A stretch of 64,000 nucleotides of DNA from assembly GCA_031963465.1 (NCBI GenBank), contig JASSUG010000004.1:1-64000 (forward strand). The letters are read 5' to 3'. The position numbers were made by a program, and so were the translations under genes. The notes below the pieces were generated by a model that had not been told where the DNA came from, did no database searches, and saw only the letters and a program-made list of their open reading frames with translations. Origin of the DNA: Mycoavidus cysteinexigens_B. Its GTDB lineage: Bacteria; Pseudomonadota; Gammaproteobacteria; Burkholderiales; Burkholderiaceae. Shown here piece after piece: positions 1 through 9,001 of this stretch. Within the stretch, counting starts at the first letter, position 1. Each line of letters opens with the position of its first letter.

Positions 1-1
1 G

Positions 2-3000
2 TTGTCCAGACTCACACATGCAACGCCTGCCTCCGTCAACCTAGAGCTTGCTCAAAGCTATTTAAAGGAAGGTCGTTATCATAAGGATGCGGAACATCTG
101 GAAACCGCTTTTGTCTTGTATGAGCATGCCAAGGCCTCATTAGTCAAAGTCGCTGACGAGCGCCATGTGACGCCTTTATCTCAAGTGAAAGAAGCGCTCA
201 GAAAAGCACAAGCCCCACAGACGCCAGAAGACCAAGCCCTGCGGGATGACCTTGCGGCCATCTACTTAGAGCGCGGCGAGGTACTCGAGGCAATGGGCAA
301 ACTCGATAAGGCGAAGGCCAGTTATGAGAAAGCCCAAACCTGGGGCCATGTCGAAGCGCAAAGCAAATTGTCTCCATCGCCACGCCCCAGCAGCACGTTT
401 GGTTCGATCAGAGGCGTCTTCCTTTCTCCCGCTGCTTCCTTCGCCATGCCTTCCCTTTCTCCTACTCTGCAGAGCCAGGAAAACGCGGGCCTCGACACCC
501 CACAGATTGCCCTGCAACTTTTTGTTAAGAATGTGCCTCAGCCTGTCGCTGACTATGAGTTGCCCGAAGTGGACGACCGTTTCACGAGCACCGCTCAACT
601 CGCATACTGCCTAAGCCTCTTATCAGAAACTGCGCTCGCTAGCGAAACCCTCGAAAAAAAACAGCGGCTTTGGTCACAAGCCACCGCCAGTAATACTGAA
701 GAACGAGAGCGACTGCACACGCTCACCACCGATTTGATCCGCGCCTTCATCAATGACGAACTCAAAGATGAAGCGACCGTCGCCGAAATCTTGTGTGTCG
801 CCCCCGCGCTGAAACCAGACAGCTTTCAAAAACTGTTAGCCACCTTTGTAGATGGCGTTAATCAACCCCTTTTGCTGGATTTCCATTTAGTAGAAGGACT
901 GGCTCGGATGATTCAAAGTGCCGCCCGCGGTTCCTTAAAGCCGGATGATTTAGTCAAAATATTAGACCTTTTAAACACGCGCTTACAAGAAACGCATGGG
1001 CAATCCGGGGACAATATTTATCAATTGACGCGTACGGTAGCGAACGTGTTGGATGCGATGGCCGATAGCCAGGTCACAGGCTTAGATCGCGAAAAACTCC
1101 ATGCGCCGCTCACCGGTTCTCTGGACGGATTACAAGGGAGCGGCGACCCTTATCTGGTCTATAAAGCAGCCTACGCCGCGCAAGCGTTGCTGTATGTGCC
1201 GGATAATGAAAGCCCGTGGGACGCGGCGTGGCGGCGCACCACTAAAGTCATTGGTGGGGTGGCTGGCATCGTCAGTGCCGTCAAAGCCTTTGACTTGAAA
1301 GGTTTTGTAGACGGACTGCAGAGTATCCAGCAGGGCGTCGCAGACGTGGTAGAGGCTGCGCAGACTCTCAAGGACGGGGTTGAAGGCGCAATGTCGTTGT
1401 ATGAGAGTGGACAGGATTTTATCGATAGCTTGCGAGAAGGCTTCTCTTTTAAACGCAAAAGCGCCTGGTATAGCGCGCTACGCGGTAGTGACACCTTGCT
1501 GCAAAATGGTCTGTTCACGGAATTTGAGGGCTTAGTGCGCACCGTACCCTGCCGCCGTCACCCTGCGTTTCAATGGGGGGTATGCGAACGCTTGGGCCAA
1601 ATCGCGGCGAATCCGCTATGGGACGCTGACACCCGTCAAAACGCTTTAAATTTTCTCAGTGAGCTGTATACCAACGAGACAGAGTGGGGTCAGCAGGCTG
1701 AAGTGAAGCAATGGATCATTAAGATCCTGCTCCATTTATCCGATAAGTCGGTGAAGTCTGTGAGTGCTGCGGCAGCCAAAACCATGCTGGTTAAGTTGGA
1801 AAAGACTGGGAATGCCGATACACAAGAACTTTATAAAAAATGCCAGGAGGAAGGCCACAGCCAGTATCCACTAAACGTAGTGCTGCCCCTATCGGCCTCT
1901 ACCTCTCTACTAGACCGCGTGCAGAATAAGCCCGATGTCGAAGTCGATTTACGTAGGCTCAAACGTCAGCGTTTGCAAGAACGGGGCGACGACGTGTATA
2001 TATCACCGCAGGCCAAACCCAGCCTAAAAGCATCTGATAAGACGCTGTTCGATCTAAAGGCTAAGGTCAAAGAATTTCTCGAGGGTACGCAAAAGGTAAT
2101 GCTGCTCTTAGGGGACTCCGGCTCGGGTAAATCGGCCTTTAACCGGATGCTCGAAAAAGACCTATGGCGCGCCTATACGCCCAAGCAAAATCAAAGCATC
2201 CCGCTGTTTATTAATTTGCCCGCGATCGACAAGCCGGACCAGGATCTGATTCCCAAGCACTTACGCAAAGCGGGTTTTACTGAGCCACAGATTAGAGAGT
2301 TAAAGGAACGTCATCAATTCGTCTTAATTTGCGATGGCTATGACGAGAGTCAGCAAACCCATAATCTATATACGAGTAATCAGCTGAATCAGCAAGGAGA
2401 ATGGCAGGCGCAGATGGTCATCAGCTGCCGTAGCGAATATATTGGCCTGGATTATCGGGACCGCTTTCAGCCGACAGACCGCAATCACCAGGCCGAGCCA
2501 GCGCTCTTTCAGGAAGCGGTGATGGCGCCGTTTTCAAAGGAAAAGATTGACGAGTACATCAAGCAATATGTGGCTGTGAGTAGACCACTCTGGCAGGCGA
2601 AAGATTACAAGCTGGCGCTGGCGCAGATTCCTAACTTACAAGACTTAGTAAAGAATCCCTTTCTTTTAACCTTGTCCTTAGAGGTACTGCCTCGCATGGT
2701 GGATGTAGGTCAAACGTTTTCTACGGTGCGGGTCACCCGGGTGGCGCTGTACGACCAGTTCGTGGAGCACTGGCTAGAGCGTGGTAAAAAACGCGTGGGA
2801 GAGAAAAAGTTAACCGAACTAGAAAAGAAAGCCTTTGAAAGCTTGAGCGATGAAGGCTTTACGCAAAATGGCATCGCCTTTTTGAAAAACTTGGCGGCTG
2901 AGATCTATCAAGAGCAAGCGGGGAACCCAGTCGTTGAGTATTCGCACTTTAAAGATCAAGGGACCTGGAAAGAAAAATTTTTTGGTCGGGAAGACGACAA

Positions 3001-5950
3001 GCACCTGCTGCGTGAAGCCAGTCCATTAACGCGCAGTGGCAATCAGTTCCGTTTTATCCATCGGTCGCTATTGGAATATGGGGTGGCCCGTGCGATCTTT
3101 GAGCCGCAAGATGGGGAGCGCGCGCGCAAAGCAGCCCTGATGCAAACCTCGAGCCGTCGAGGCAGCGTCAGTTCTGACTGGAGCTTTGATAGCCAAGCTG
3201 CGGTAGAGGCTGCCGCGGTGGAGATTGATAAGCCCTTGCTCGACTCACCCTTGTGGAAGAAGAGTTTTGTCAATGAGCCATCGATTTTGCAATTTCTCGC
3301 CGAGCGGGTACAACAGGAGCCCCTGTTCGACGAACAGTTGCACGCGGTTATTGAGCGCTCTAAAAACGACAAAGAAGCTCGCAAGGCCGCGGCTAATGCA
3401 ATCACGATCTTGGTTAGAGCGGGCGTGCAGTTTAATGGAGCAGATTTACAGGGCATCCAAATTCCAGGCGCTGATCTAAATCAGGGCGTTTTCGACTCTG
3501 CGCAGTTGCAAGGGGCGGATTTAAGGAAGGTCAAACTGCGTAATAGTTGGCTGCGCCAGGCCAATTTGACCGGCGCAAAAATGGCGGGCACACACTTTGG
3601 TGAATTGCCTTTTCTTGAAGAAAAGAGCCTGGTCAGGGTCTGCGTGTATTCCCCGGATGGGAAAACCTGCGCAGTGGGCCTTGGCGACGGCACAATCAGC
3701 GTATATGACACGTCGACCTGGAAAAAGCTCCACACCCTAAGCGAACATACCAATGAGATTTATGGCGTGGTGTATTCGCCCGACGGCAAGCAGATCGCAT
3801 CGTGTAGTTTCGACAAAACGGTGCGGCTGTGGAACGCGAAAACCGGTAAACTCAGCCACACCTTACGCAAACATACCGAGCCAGTGGGTAGCGTGATGTA
3901 TTCGCCCAACGGCCGGCAGATCGCCTCTACCGGCATTAAAAGCAAGGTCGTCCATCTATGGGATGCGCACACGGGTCAACACCACCAAACCTTAAGCGGA
4001 CATAATCACTACGTTCTGAGCATCGGCTATTCACCCGATAGTCAGCAAATCGCCTCCGGCGGTTATGACAGTACGGTACGTCTGTGGGATGCGCAAACCG
4101 GTCAACTAAACCAAACCTTAAGCGAACATACCGGCACGGTTTATAGCGTGGTGTATTCACCCGACGGCAAGCAGATCGCCGCGGGTGGCTCGGACCAGAC
4201 GGTGCGGCTGTGGGATGCGCAAACGGGTGAGCATCGCCACACCTTAGACGGACATACCCGTGAGGTGTATAGCGTGGCGTATGCGCCCAATGGCCAACAG
4301 ATCGCCTCCGGCGGTCGTGACAATACGGTGCGGCTGTGGGACGCGCAAACTGGTCTGCCCATCTTCACCTTAAATGGGCATACCAGCGCGGTTAAGAGTG
4401 TAGTGTATGCATCCAACAGCCAGCAGATTGCCTCCAGAGATGATTTCAATAAAGTGCTTCTGTGGGATGCGCAAACCGGTCAACTCAGCCAGACTTTAAG
4501 CGGGCATACCAATGAGATTTGTAGCGTGGCGTATTCGCCCAATGGTCAGCAAATCGCCTCCGGCGGTCGTGACAATACGGTACGGCTGTGGGACGGGTAC
4601 CTGGGCCAGCTTAGCCACAACTTAAACGGACATAACAGCGGGGTCTCAAGCGTGGCGTATGCGCTGAATGGCCAGCAGATCGCCTCCGGCAGTTGGGATC
4701 AAACGGTGCGGCTATGGGACGTGCAAACCGGCCAACTCACTCACACCTTAAGTGGGCATGCCAGCGCGGTTAAGAGCGTGGTGGCTTCACCCGACGGCCA
4801 GCAGATTGCCTCCACAGATGAGGCCAATACAGTGCTTCTGTGGGACGCGCAAACGGGTGAACGAAGCCACCTCTTAAGCGGACATACCGGCCCAGTTAAT
4901 AGCGTGGTGTATTCGCCGAACGGCAAACACATCGCCTCCGCCAGTTCTGACCGGACAGTGCGTCTGTGGGACGCGCAAACCGGTGAGCCTCTCCAAACCT
5001 TAAGCGGGCATCACAACATGATTTGGAGCGTGGCGTATTCACCCGACGGCCAGCAAATCGTCTCCGGCGATTGGAGTGCCGGGATACGTCTGTGGCATGC
5101 GCAAACCGGTCAACTCAGCCATACCTTAAGCGGACATACCGGCAAGGTTTATAGCCTCGTGTATGCGCCCAATGGCAAGCAGATTGCATCCGGCGATGAG
5201 GACAATAAAGTCCATCTATGGGACGCACAAACCGGTCAGCTCAGCCACACCTTAAACGGACATGCATTAAACCGGAATATGGGCGTGCATGGAAGTATGG
5301 TGTATTCGCTGAATGGCCAGCAGCTCGCCACCTACGCGGATGACAAGAAGGTGCTGCTGTGGGATACGCAAACCGGTCAGCTAAGCCACACCTTAAGTGG
5401 TCATACCGGCGATGTGCTGAGCGTGAAGTATTCGCCCAACGGCCAGCAGCTTGCCTCCGGCAGCCGTGACAGTACGGTGCGTCTATGGGATGTGTCCTCG
5501 GGGCACTGTCGGATGGTGATTCGAGCTTTTGGTGGGGCAGTTTATAGTGTTGCCTGGAAAGAGGCCAGCAACGAAGAGATCGGCAACGGCAATTATTTGG
5601 TAACCGGCTGTGCTGATAAATCCGTTCGCTTGTGGCAGATTATAGAAGAGGGTGGTCAATTCGACGTGCGTTTGAACTGGAGCTCAACCCATGATGTGCT
5701 GACCGTGACGGATACTTCGATCCAAGATGTACATGGCTTAAGCCATGCGAACCAGCGACTCTTAAAACAACGCGGGACTGTGGGTAAGCCGATTCCGCCT
5801 TTAAGTTTCAAAGGGGCAGGTAAGAGGCTCATCAGCATGGGATCCGTGGCCTCTAAACTCACGCTGCCGGCAGAACGCACGACGCTGCCGCCAGCACAGC
5901 CCGTTCCACCTGCTGGACAATCACTAAAGGCCAGTGCCATCAGCGCATGA
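2..5950 (+). CDS. TPR-NACHT-pentapeptide-WD40 repeat protein (5' end probably outside the window)
   Basis: Numbering is from a TTG at position 2; the true start is probably upstream, so treat it as 5'-partial. Residues about 12-125 look TPR-like. A NACHT/STAND NTPase follows: Walker A GDSGSGKS at 704-711 and a Walker B-like segment with D778 and DE at 781-782. Around 1145-1200 are pentapeptide-like repeats (ADLQG, ADLNQ, ANLTG), then 16 WD40 units of about 42 residues (YSPDG...VRLWDAQTG pattern) to about 1890. The tail carries GLSHANQRLLKQRG, which recurs in the three WD40 genes downstream. NACHT proteins with repeat sensors act as signal-activated oligomerising switches; bacterial ones include antiphage proteins, and fungal NACHT-WD40 proteins control allorecognition. 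Whether this one is a defence sensor or a host-directed effector cannot be read from sequence. The WD40-coding DNA is itself a roughly 126-bp repeat array. Confidence 0.85.
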   Translation: MSRLTHATPASVNLELAQSYLKEGRYHKDAEHLETAFVLYEHAKASLVKVADERHVTPLSQVKEALRKAQAPQTPEDQALRDDLAAIYLERGEVLEAMGKLDKAKASYEKAQTWGHVEAQSKLSPSPRPSSTFGSIRGVFLSPAASFAMPSLSPTLQSQENAGLDTPQIALQLFVKNVPQPVADYELPEVDDRFTSTAQLAYCLSLLSETALASETLEKKQRLWSQATASNTEERERLHTLTTDLIRAFINDELKDEATVAEILCVAPALKPDSFQKLLATFVDGVNQPLLLDFHLVEGLARMIQSAARGSLKPDDLVKILDLLNTRLQETHGQSGDNIYQLTRTVANVLDAMADSQVTGLDREKLHAPLTGSLDGLQGSGDPYLVYKAAYAAQALLYVPDNESPWDAAWRRTTKVIGGVAGIVSAVKAFDLKGFVDGLQSIQQGVADVVEAAQTLKDGVEGAMSLYESGQDFIDSLREGFSFKRKSAWYSALRGSDTLLQNGLFTEFEGLVRTVPCRRHPAFQWGVCERLGQIAANPLWDADTRQNALNFLSELYTNETEWGQQAEVKQWIIKILLHLSDKSVKSVSAAAAKTMLVKLEKTGNADTQELYKKCQEEGHSQYPLNVVLPLSASTSLLDRVQNKPDVEVDLRRLKRQRLQERGDDVYISPQAKPSLKASDKTLFDLKAKVKEFLEGTQKVMLLLGDSGSGKSAFNRMLEKDLWRAYTPKQNQSIPLFINLPAIDKPDQDLIPKHLRKAGFTEPQIRELKERHQFVLICDGYDESQQTHNLYTSNQLNQQGEWQAQMVISCRSEYIGLDYRDRFQPTDRNHQAEPALFQEAVMAPFSKEKIDEYIKQYVAVSRPLWQAKDYKLALAQIPNLQDLVKNPFLLTLSLEVLPRMVDVGQTFSTVRVTRVALYDQFVEHWLERGKKRVGEKKLTELEKKAFESLSDEGFTQNGIAFLKNLAAEIYQEQAGNPVVEYSHFKDQGTWKEKFFGREDDKHLLREASPLTRSGNQFRFIHRSLLEYGVARAIFEPQDGERARKAALMQTSSRRGSVSSDWSFDSQAAVEAAAVEIDKPLLDSPLWKKSFVNEPSILQFLAERVQQEPLFDEQLHAVIERSKNDKEARKAAANAITILVRAGVQFNGADLQGIQIPGADLNQGVFDSAQLQGADLRKVKLRNSWLRQANLTGAKMAGTHFGELPFLEEKSLVRVCVYSPDGKTCAVGLGDGTISVYDTSTWKKLHTLSEHTNEIYGVVYSPDGKQIASCSFDKTVRLWNAKTGKLSHTLRKHTEPVGSVMYSPNGRQIASTGIKSKVVHLWDAHTGQHHQTLSGHNHYVLSIGYSPDSQQIASGGYDSTVRLWDAQTGQLNQTLSEHTGTVYSVVYSPDGKQIAAGGSDQTVRLWDAQTGEHRHTLDGHTREVYSVAYAPNGQQIASGGRDNTVRLWDAQTGLPIFTLNGHTSAVKSVVYASNSQQIASRDDFNKVLLWDAQTGQLSQTLSGHTNEICSVAYSPNGQQIASGGRDNTVRLWDGYLGQLSHNLNGHNSGVSSVAYALNGQQIASGSWDQTVRLWDVQTGQLTHTLSGHASAVKSVVASPDGQQIASTDEANTVLLWDAQTGERSHLLSGHTGPVNSVVYSPNGKHIASASSDRTVRLWDAQTGEPLQTLSGHHNMIWSVAYSPDGQQIVSGDWSAGIRLWHAQTGQLSHTLSGHTGKVYSLVYAPNGKQIASGDEDNKVHLWDAQTGQLSHTLNGHALNRNMGVHGSMVYSLNGQQLATYADDKKVLLWDTQTGQLSHTLSGHTGDVLSVKYSPNGQQLASGSRDSTVRLWDVSSGHCRMVIRAFGGAVYSVAWKEASNEEIGNGNYLVTGCADKSVRLWQIIEEGGQFDVRLNWSSTHDVLTVTDTSIQDVHGLSHANQRLLKQRGTVGKPIPPLSFKGAGKRLISMGSVASKLTLPAERTTLPPAQPVPPAGQSLKASAISA

Positions 5951-5998
5951 ACCTTACCCCTCTCGGTGTACTGCCTTGAGAAATCGATCGCGGCTTCG

Positions 5999-6027
5999 CA
6001 ACCCTCTAAAGTTAGCTGGAGGGTTGC
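5999..6027. terminator. Hairpin after the NACHT-WD40 gene, possible terminator
   Basis: GCAACCCTC and GAGGGTTGC form a perfect 9-bp stem around an 11-nt loop, about 50 bp after the stop of the NACHT-WD40 gene. There is no T-run behind it, so it is not a textbook intrinsic terminator. Confidence 0.35.
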
Positions 6028-6084
6028 AGGTTCGCATCGAGGTTAATGGTTATATAATCAGGAAACCCAACACCAGTGGGGCAT

Positions 6085-6136
6085 TTTACATCCGCGGCTG
6101 AAGATCTTCCGAATACCTGGTGCCTTGATAGCAAAG
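6085..6136. pseudogene. 52-bp fossil of an abiEii gene made of two joined segments
   Basis: Positions 6085-6102 are identical to 9001-9018 (the 3' end of the abiEii gene, including its stop). Positions 6102-6136 are identical to 9699-9733 (the middle of abiEii). The two matches are in the same order and orientation with about 680 bp missing between them. This is best read as an internally deleted leftover of a second abiEii copy. It lies directly before the WD40 gene at 6148 and creates a false in-frame N-terminal extension of that gene. Confidence 0.6.
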
Positions 6137-6147
6137 CAAAAATATCT

Positions 6148-8814
6148 ATGTTTACTCCTATTTTCGGCTCTGCAATTCAACATTATTCGGCCGTACAAAA
6201 GCCTCCTGCGTCTTCATTACTCTCGCTACCGTTAGAAATACAAGAAGAAATAGAAAGTCGACTGGATACGACAGCCCTGCAGGCGCTTTTTGCAGCGCTG
6301 ACTACAGTGACTCGCAACGGAGAGCCAACTGACTCTACTGTCTTAAAATTGCACCTGCTACAGCAAAGAGTTCCACCAGAATACCAGCATGATTTAGCTA
6401 GATCAGATGCTGATTTAAAAATATTTGCATTGAACCAACTCCAGAGCTTATGGAAATCAAATCAGCTTGATCAAGTCATAGAAAAGCCTACACTCTTTAA
6501 GCTGCTACTTCTCGTTTGCGATCCAACGATATTTGAATTTTTAAAGAAGACCATCCAACAAGAACCGGAGTTAAAGCAAAGACTACTGGATTGGGTCGAA
6601 CGCTCAAAAACAGAAGAGGTGCAAACCATAGCAGCCAATGCATTAACGCTCTTGGTCAAAGCGGGTATTGCTTTGACCGAACAAGATTTCAGAGGAATTC
6701 GAGTCCCTGGGGCAGATTTGAGCTATGGTGTTTTTGCCCATACACAATTCGAGGAAGCTGATTTAAGCGGCAGTAATTTACAGGGGGCATGGTTAAGCCA
6801 AGCGAATCTAAGCCATGCGAAAATGGCTAAAGTTCGGTTTGGAGAGCGGCCTGCTTTAGAGATTGGAAGTTGGGTTCATGCTTGCTGTTATTCGCCAGAT
6901 GGCCAGTGGCTAGCTGTTGCTACAGAAACGCACAGTATACAGCTGTACGCTGCTAAAACTTTAAAGCTCAAACACACGTTTGAGTGGCTTTATGGTGCGG
7001 TGCTAAGTATCGCTTTCAGTGCAGATGGCCAGTGGCTAGCTGCGGGAGGGGAGAACTTGACGGCGAGGCTATGGAGTATAGAGAGTGGTTTTAAGAAAGA
7101 GCCTAAGACATTTAGATGGCATTATGATGTGGTAAAAAGTGTCTCCTTGAGCCCGGATGGCCAGTGGCTAGCCGCGGCAAATGGCGATGAGGTGAAGCTG
7201 TGGGATACAGCGAGCGACTCTGAGCAAACGCCTAAGATATTTGAAGGGCATGGTGACAGTGTGACGAGTGTCTTATTCAGTGCCGATGGTATGTGGCTAG
7301 TCTCGGCGAGCGAGGACAAGGCAGTTAAGCTATGGGAAGTAGAGGGCAGCCCAGATCAAACGCCTGAAACATTTGCAGGGCATGAAGAGGCGGTGACGAG
7401 TGTCTCGTTCAGCGCTGATGGCAAATGGCTCGCGTCGGGGAGTGAGGACGAGACAGTCAAACTCTGGTGGGTAAAAGGCGGTGCAGATCAGCTTCCTAAA
7501 ACCTTTAAGGGGCATAGCGGTAATGTAAGTAGTGTCTCATTTAGCGCCGATGGCAAGTGGTTAGCCTCGGCGAGCGACGACAAGACAGTCAAACTCTGGT
7601 GGGTAGAAGGCAGCTCAGAGCAAATGCCTAAAACCTTTGAAGGGCACAGCAGTTATGTCAATAGTGTTTCGTTCAACCCCGACGGAAAGTGGCTTGCCTC
7701 AGGCAGCAACGACAAGGCAGTCAAGCTGTGGAGACTAGAGCGCGGCTTAGATCAAACCCCCAAGTTGTTTGCAGGGCATTTTGATAGGGTGATGAGTATC
7801 TCGTTGAGCGCCGACGGAAAACGGCTTGCCTCGGGAGGCTATGACAACACAGTGAAGCTGTGGAGCGTAGAAAGTGACTCGGAACGAGTACTAAAAACGT
7901 TTGCTGGGCATCATGGTGGCGTGACGAGTGTTTCGTTAAGCGCTGATGGTGAGTGGTTGGCCTCGGGAGGTTTTGATAAAACAGTCAAACTCTGGCGTGT
8001 AGGAAGCGACTCGGAGCAAGCATTTAAGACTTTTGAAGGGCATCGCGGTAGGGTGACAAGTGTCTCATTGAGCACGGATGGCAAGTGGCTGGCATCAGGG
8101 AGCCAGGATCGTACAGTGAAGCTGTGGAGCCTAGAAAGTGGCTCAGAACAAGCACCTACGACATTTCAAGGGCATTATGATGGCGTAACAAGTGTTTCGT
8201 TCAGCGCTGATAGCAAATGGCTAGCCGCAGCCGGATGGGATAGGGATATTAAGCTGTGGCATGTAGAGAGCGGCATAGGGCAAGTGCCTAAGATATTTCA
8301 AGGGCGGGCGGACGATCGCAGTGTATATAGTGTTTCGTTCAGCAACGATGGCAAGCGGCTGGCCTCGGGGCGTTGGGACAGGGTGAAGCTGTGGGATCTA
8401 GAAAGCAGCTCAGAGCAAGTGCCTAAGATATTTACCGGGCATCGTGGAGAAGTCAATAGTGTAGCGTTCAGTGCTGATGGTAAATGGCTGGCCTCGGGGA
8501 GTGAAAAGACAGTGAAGCTGTGGTCGCTATCCTTAGGGCAATGCGTTACAACCATTAAGGATTTTAACGGATTTATTTATTCAGTCGTTTGGCAAAAGAT
8601 AGAAGAAGGTAAAACGCACTTAATCACAGCGGGAGCAGATAAAACCATCAGGAAATGGCGCATAGAAGGCGAAGACAAGAAACATGCGGCGGTATTAGAG
8701 TGGACCTCTTATCAAGCCACGTTGACAGCGACAGAAACCCGTATAAAAGGAGCCGTAGGATTAAGTGAAATGAATGCGCAATTGCTTAGACAGCGTGGCG
8801 CTGAAATCCAGTGA
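6148..8814 (+). CDS. F-box-like / pentapeptide / WD40 repeat protein (paralogue A)
   Basis: 888 aa from the ATG at 6148. The reading frame is open from 6076, but the upstream 24 codons come from the abiEii fossil. The 6148 start aligns with the start of the paralogue at 14116 (MFTPIFGSAI versus MSAYISSNAI) and shares the preceding ATATCT. Residues about 27-60 contain SLLSLPLEIQEEIESRLD, an LP-x-EI-x-x-EI-x3-LD pattern like an F-box. A helical region and pentapeptide-like repeats (ADLSY, ADLSG, ANLSH) follow, then 14 WD40 units (FSADGKWLASGS...VKLW), enough for two seven-bladed propellers. The tail has GLSEMNAQLLRQRG. In eukaryotes F-box plus WD40 makes SCF ubiquitin-ligase substrate receptors; a matching effector role here is inference. 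There is no signal peptide or membrane segment. Confidence 0.85.
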   Translation: MFTPIFGSAIQHYSAVQKPPASSLLSLPLEIQEEIESRLDTTALQALFAALTTVTRNGEPTDSTVLKLHLLQQRVPPEYQHDLARSDADLKIFALNQLQSLWKSNQLDQVIEKPTLFKLLLLVCDPTIFEFLKKTIQQEPELKQRLLDWVERSKTEEVQTIAANALTLLVKAGIALTEQDFRGIRVPGADLSYGVFAHTQFEEADLSGSNLQGAWLSQANLSHAKMAKVRFGERPALEIGSWVHACCYSPDGQWLAVATETHSIQLYAAKTLKLKHTFEWLYGAVLSIAFSADGQWLAAGGENLTARLWSIESGFKKEPKTFRWHYDVVKSVSLSPDGQWLAAANGDEVKLWDTASDSEQTPKIFEGHGDSVTSVLFSADGMWLVSASEDKAVKLWEVEGSPDQTPETFAGHEEAVTSVSFSADGKWLASGSEDETVKLWWVKGGADQLPKTFKGHSGNVSSVSFSADGKWLASASDDKTVKLWWVEGSSEQMPKTFEGHSSYVNSVSFNPDGKWLASGSNDKAVKLWRLERGLDQTPKLFAGHFDRVMSISLSADGKRLASGGYDNTVKLWSVESDSERVLKTFAGHHGGVTSVSLSADGEWLASGGFDKTVKLWRVGSDSEQAFKTFEGHRGRVTSVSLSTDGKWLASGSQDRTVKLWSLESGSEQAPTTFQGHYDGVTSVSFSADSKWLAAAGWDRDIKLWHVESGIGQVPKIFQGRADDRSVYSVSFSNDGKRLASGRWDRVKLWDLESSSEQVPKIFTGHRGEVNSVAFSADGKWLASGSEKTVKLWSLSLGQCVTTIKDFNGFIYSVVWQKIEEGKTHLITAGADKTIRKWRIEGEDKKHAAVLEWTSYQATLTATETRIKGAVGLSEMNAQLLRQRGAEIQ

Positions 8815-8865
8815 CTTGTAGTAGTTGTGATCTGACCTGACAGTTATCCGGTTTGATGAGGGCAG

Positions 8866-9000
8866 TCGCGGTGCTGTGAATCAACTGCTGAAGAGCGTAG
8901 TGCGGGAAATCCGCACGCTACGATCTGTGCGAGCTGGGGACGGGTGACTGCCTCCGGTCACCTGGTCCTGAGGGGGAAATTCCCTCGGGCTACTCGACCA
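8866..9000 (+). mobile_element. 3' remnant of a group II intron
   Basis: The sequence beginning TCGCGGTGCTGTGAATCAAC matches, in the opposite orientation, the end of the intron-encoded protein and the following RNA at about 27240-27375 for roughly 100 bp (GAAGAGCGTAGTGCGGG..., CTGCCTCCGGTCAC). It then diverges into a GAGGG/CCCTC hairpin. No reverse-transcriptase coding part remains. It abuts the 3' end of abiEii. Confidence 0.65.
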
Positions 9001-9001
9001 T

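Noticed and set aside
6076..6147. A longer N-terminus for the WD40 protein starting at 6076.
   Set aside because: These 24 codons come from the abiEii fossil, and the paralogue at 14116 aligns from the ATG at 6148.
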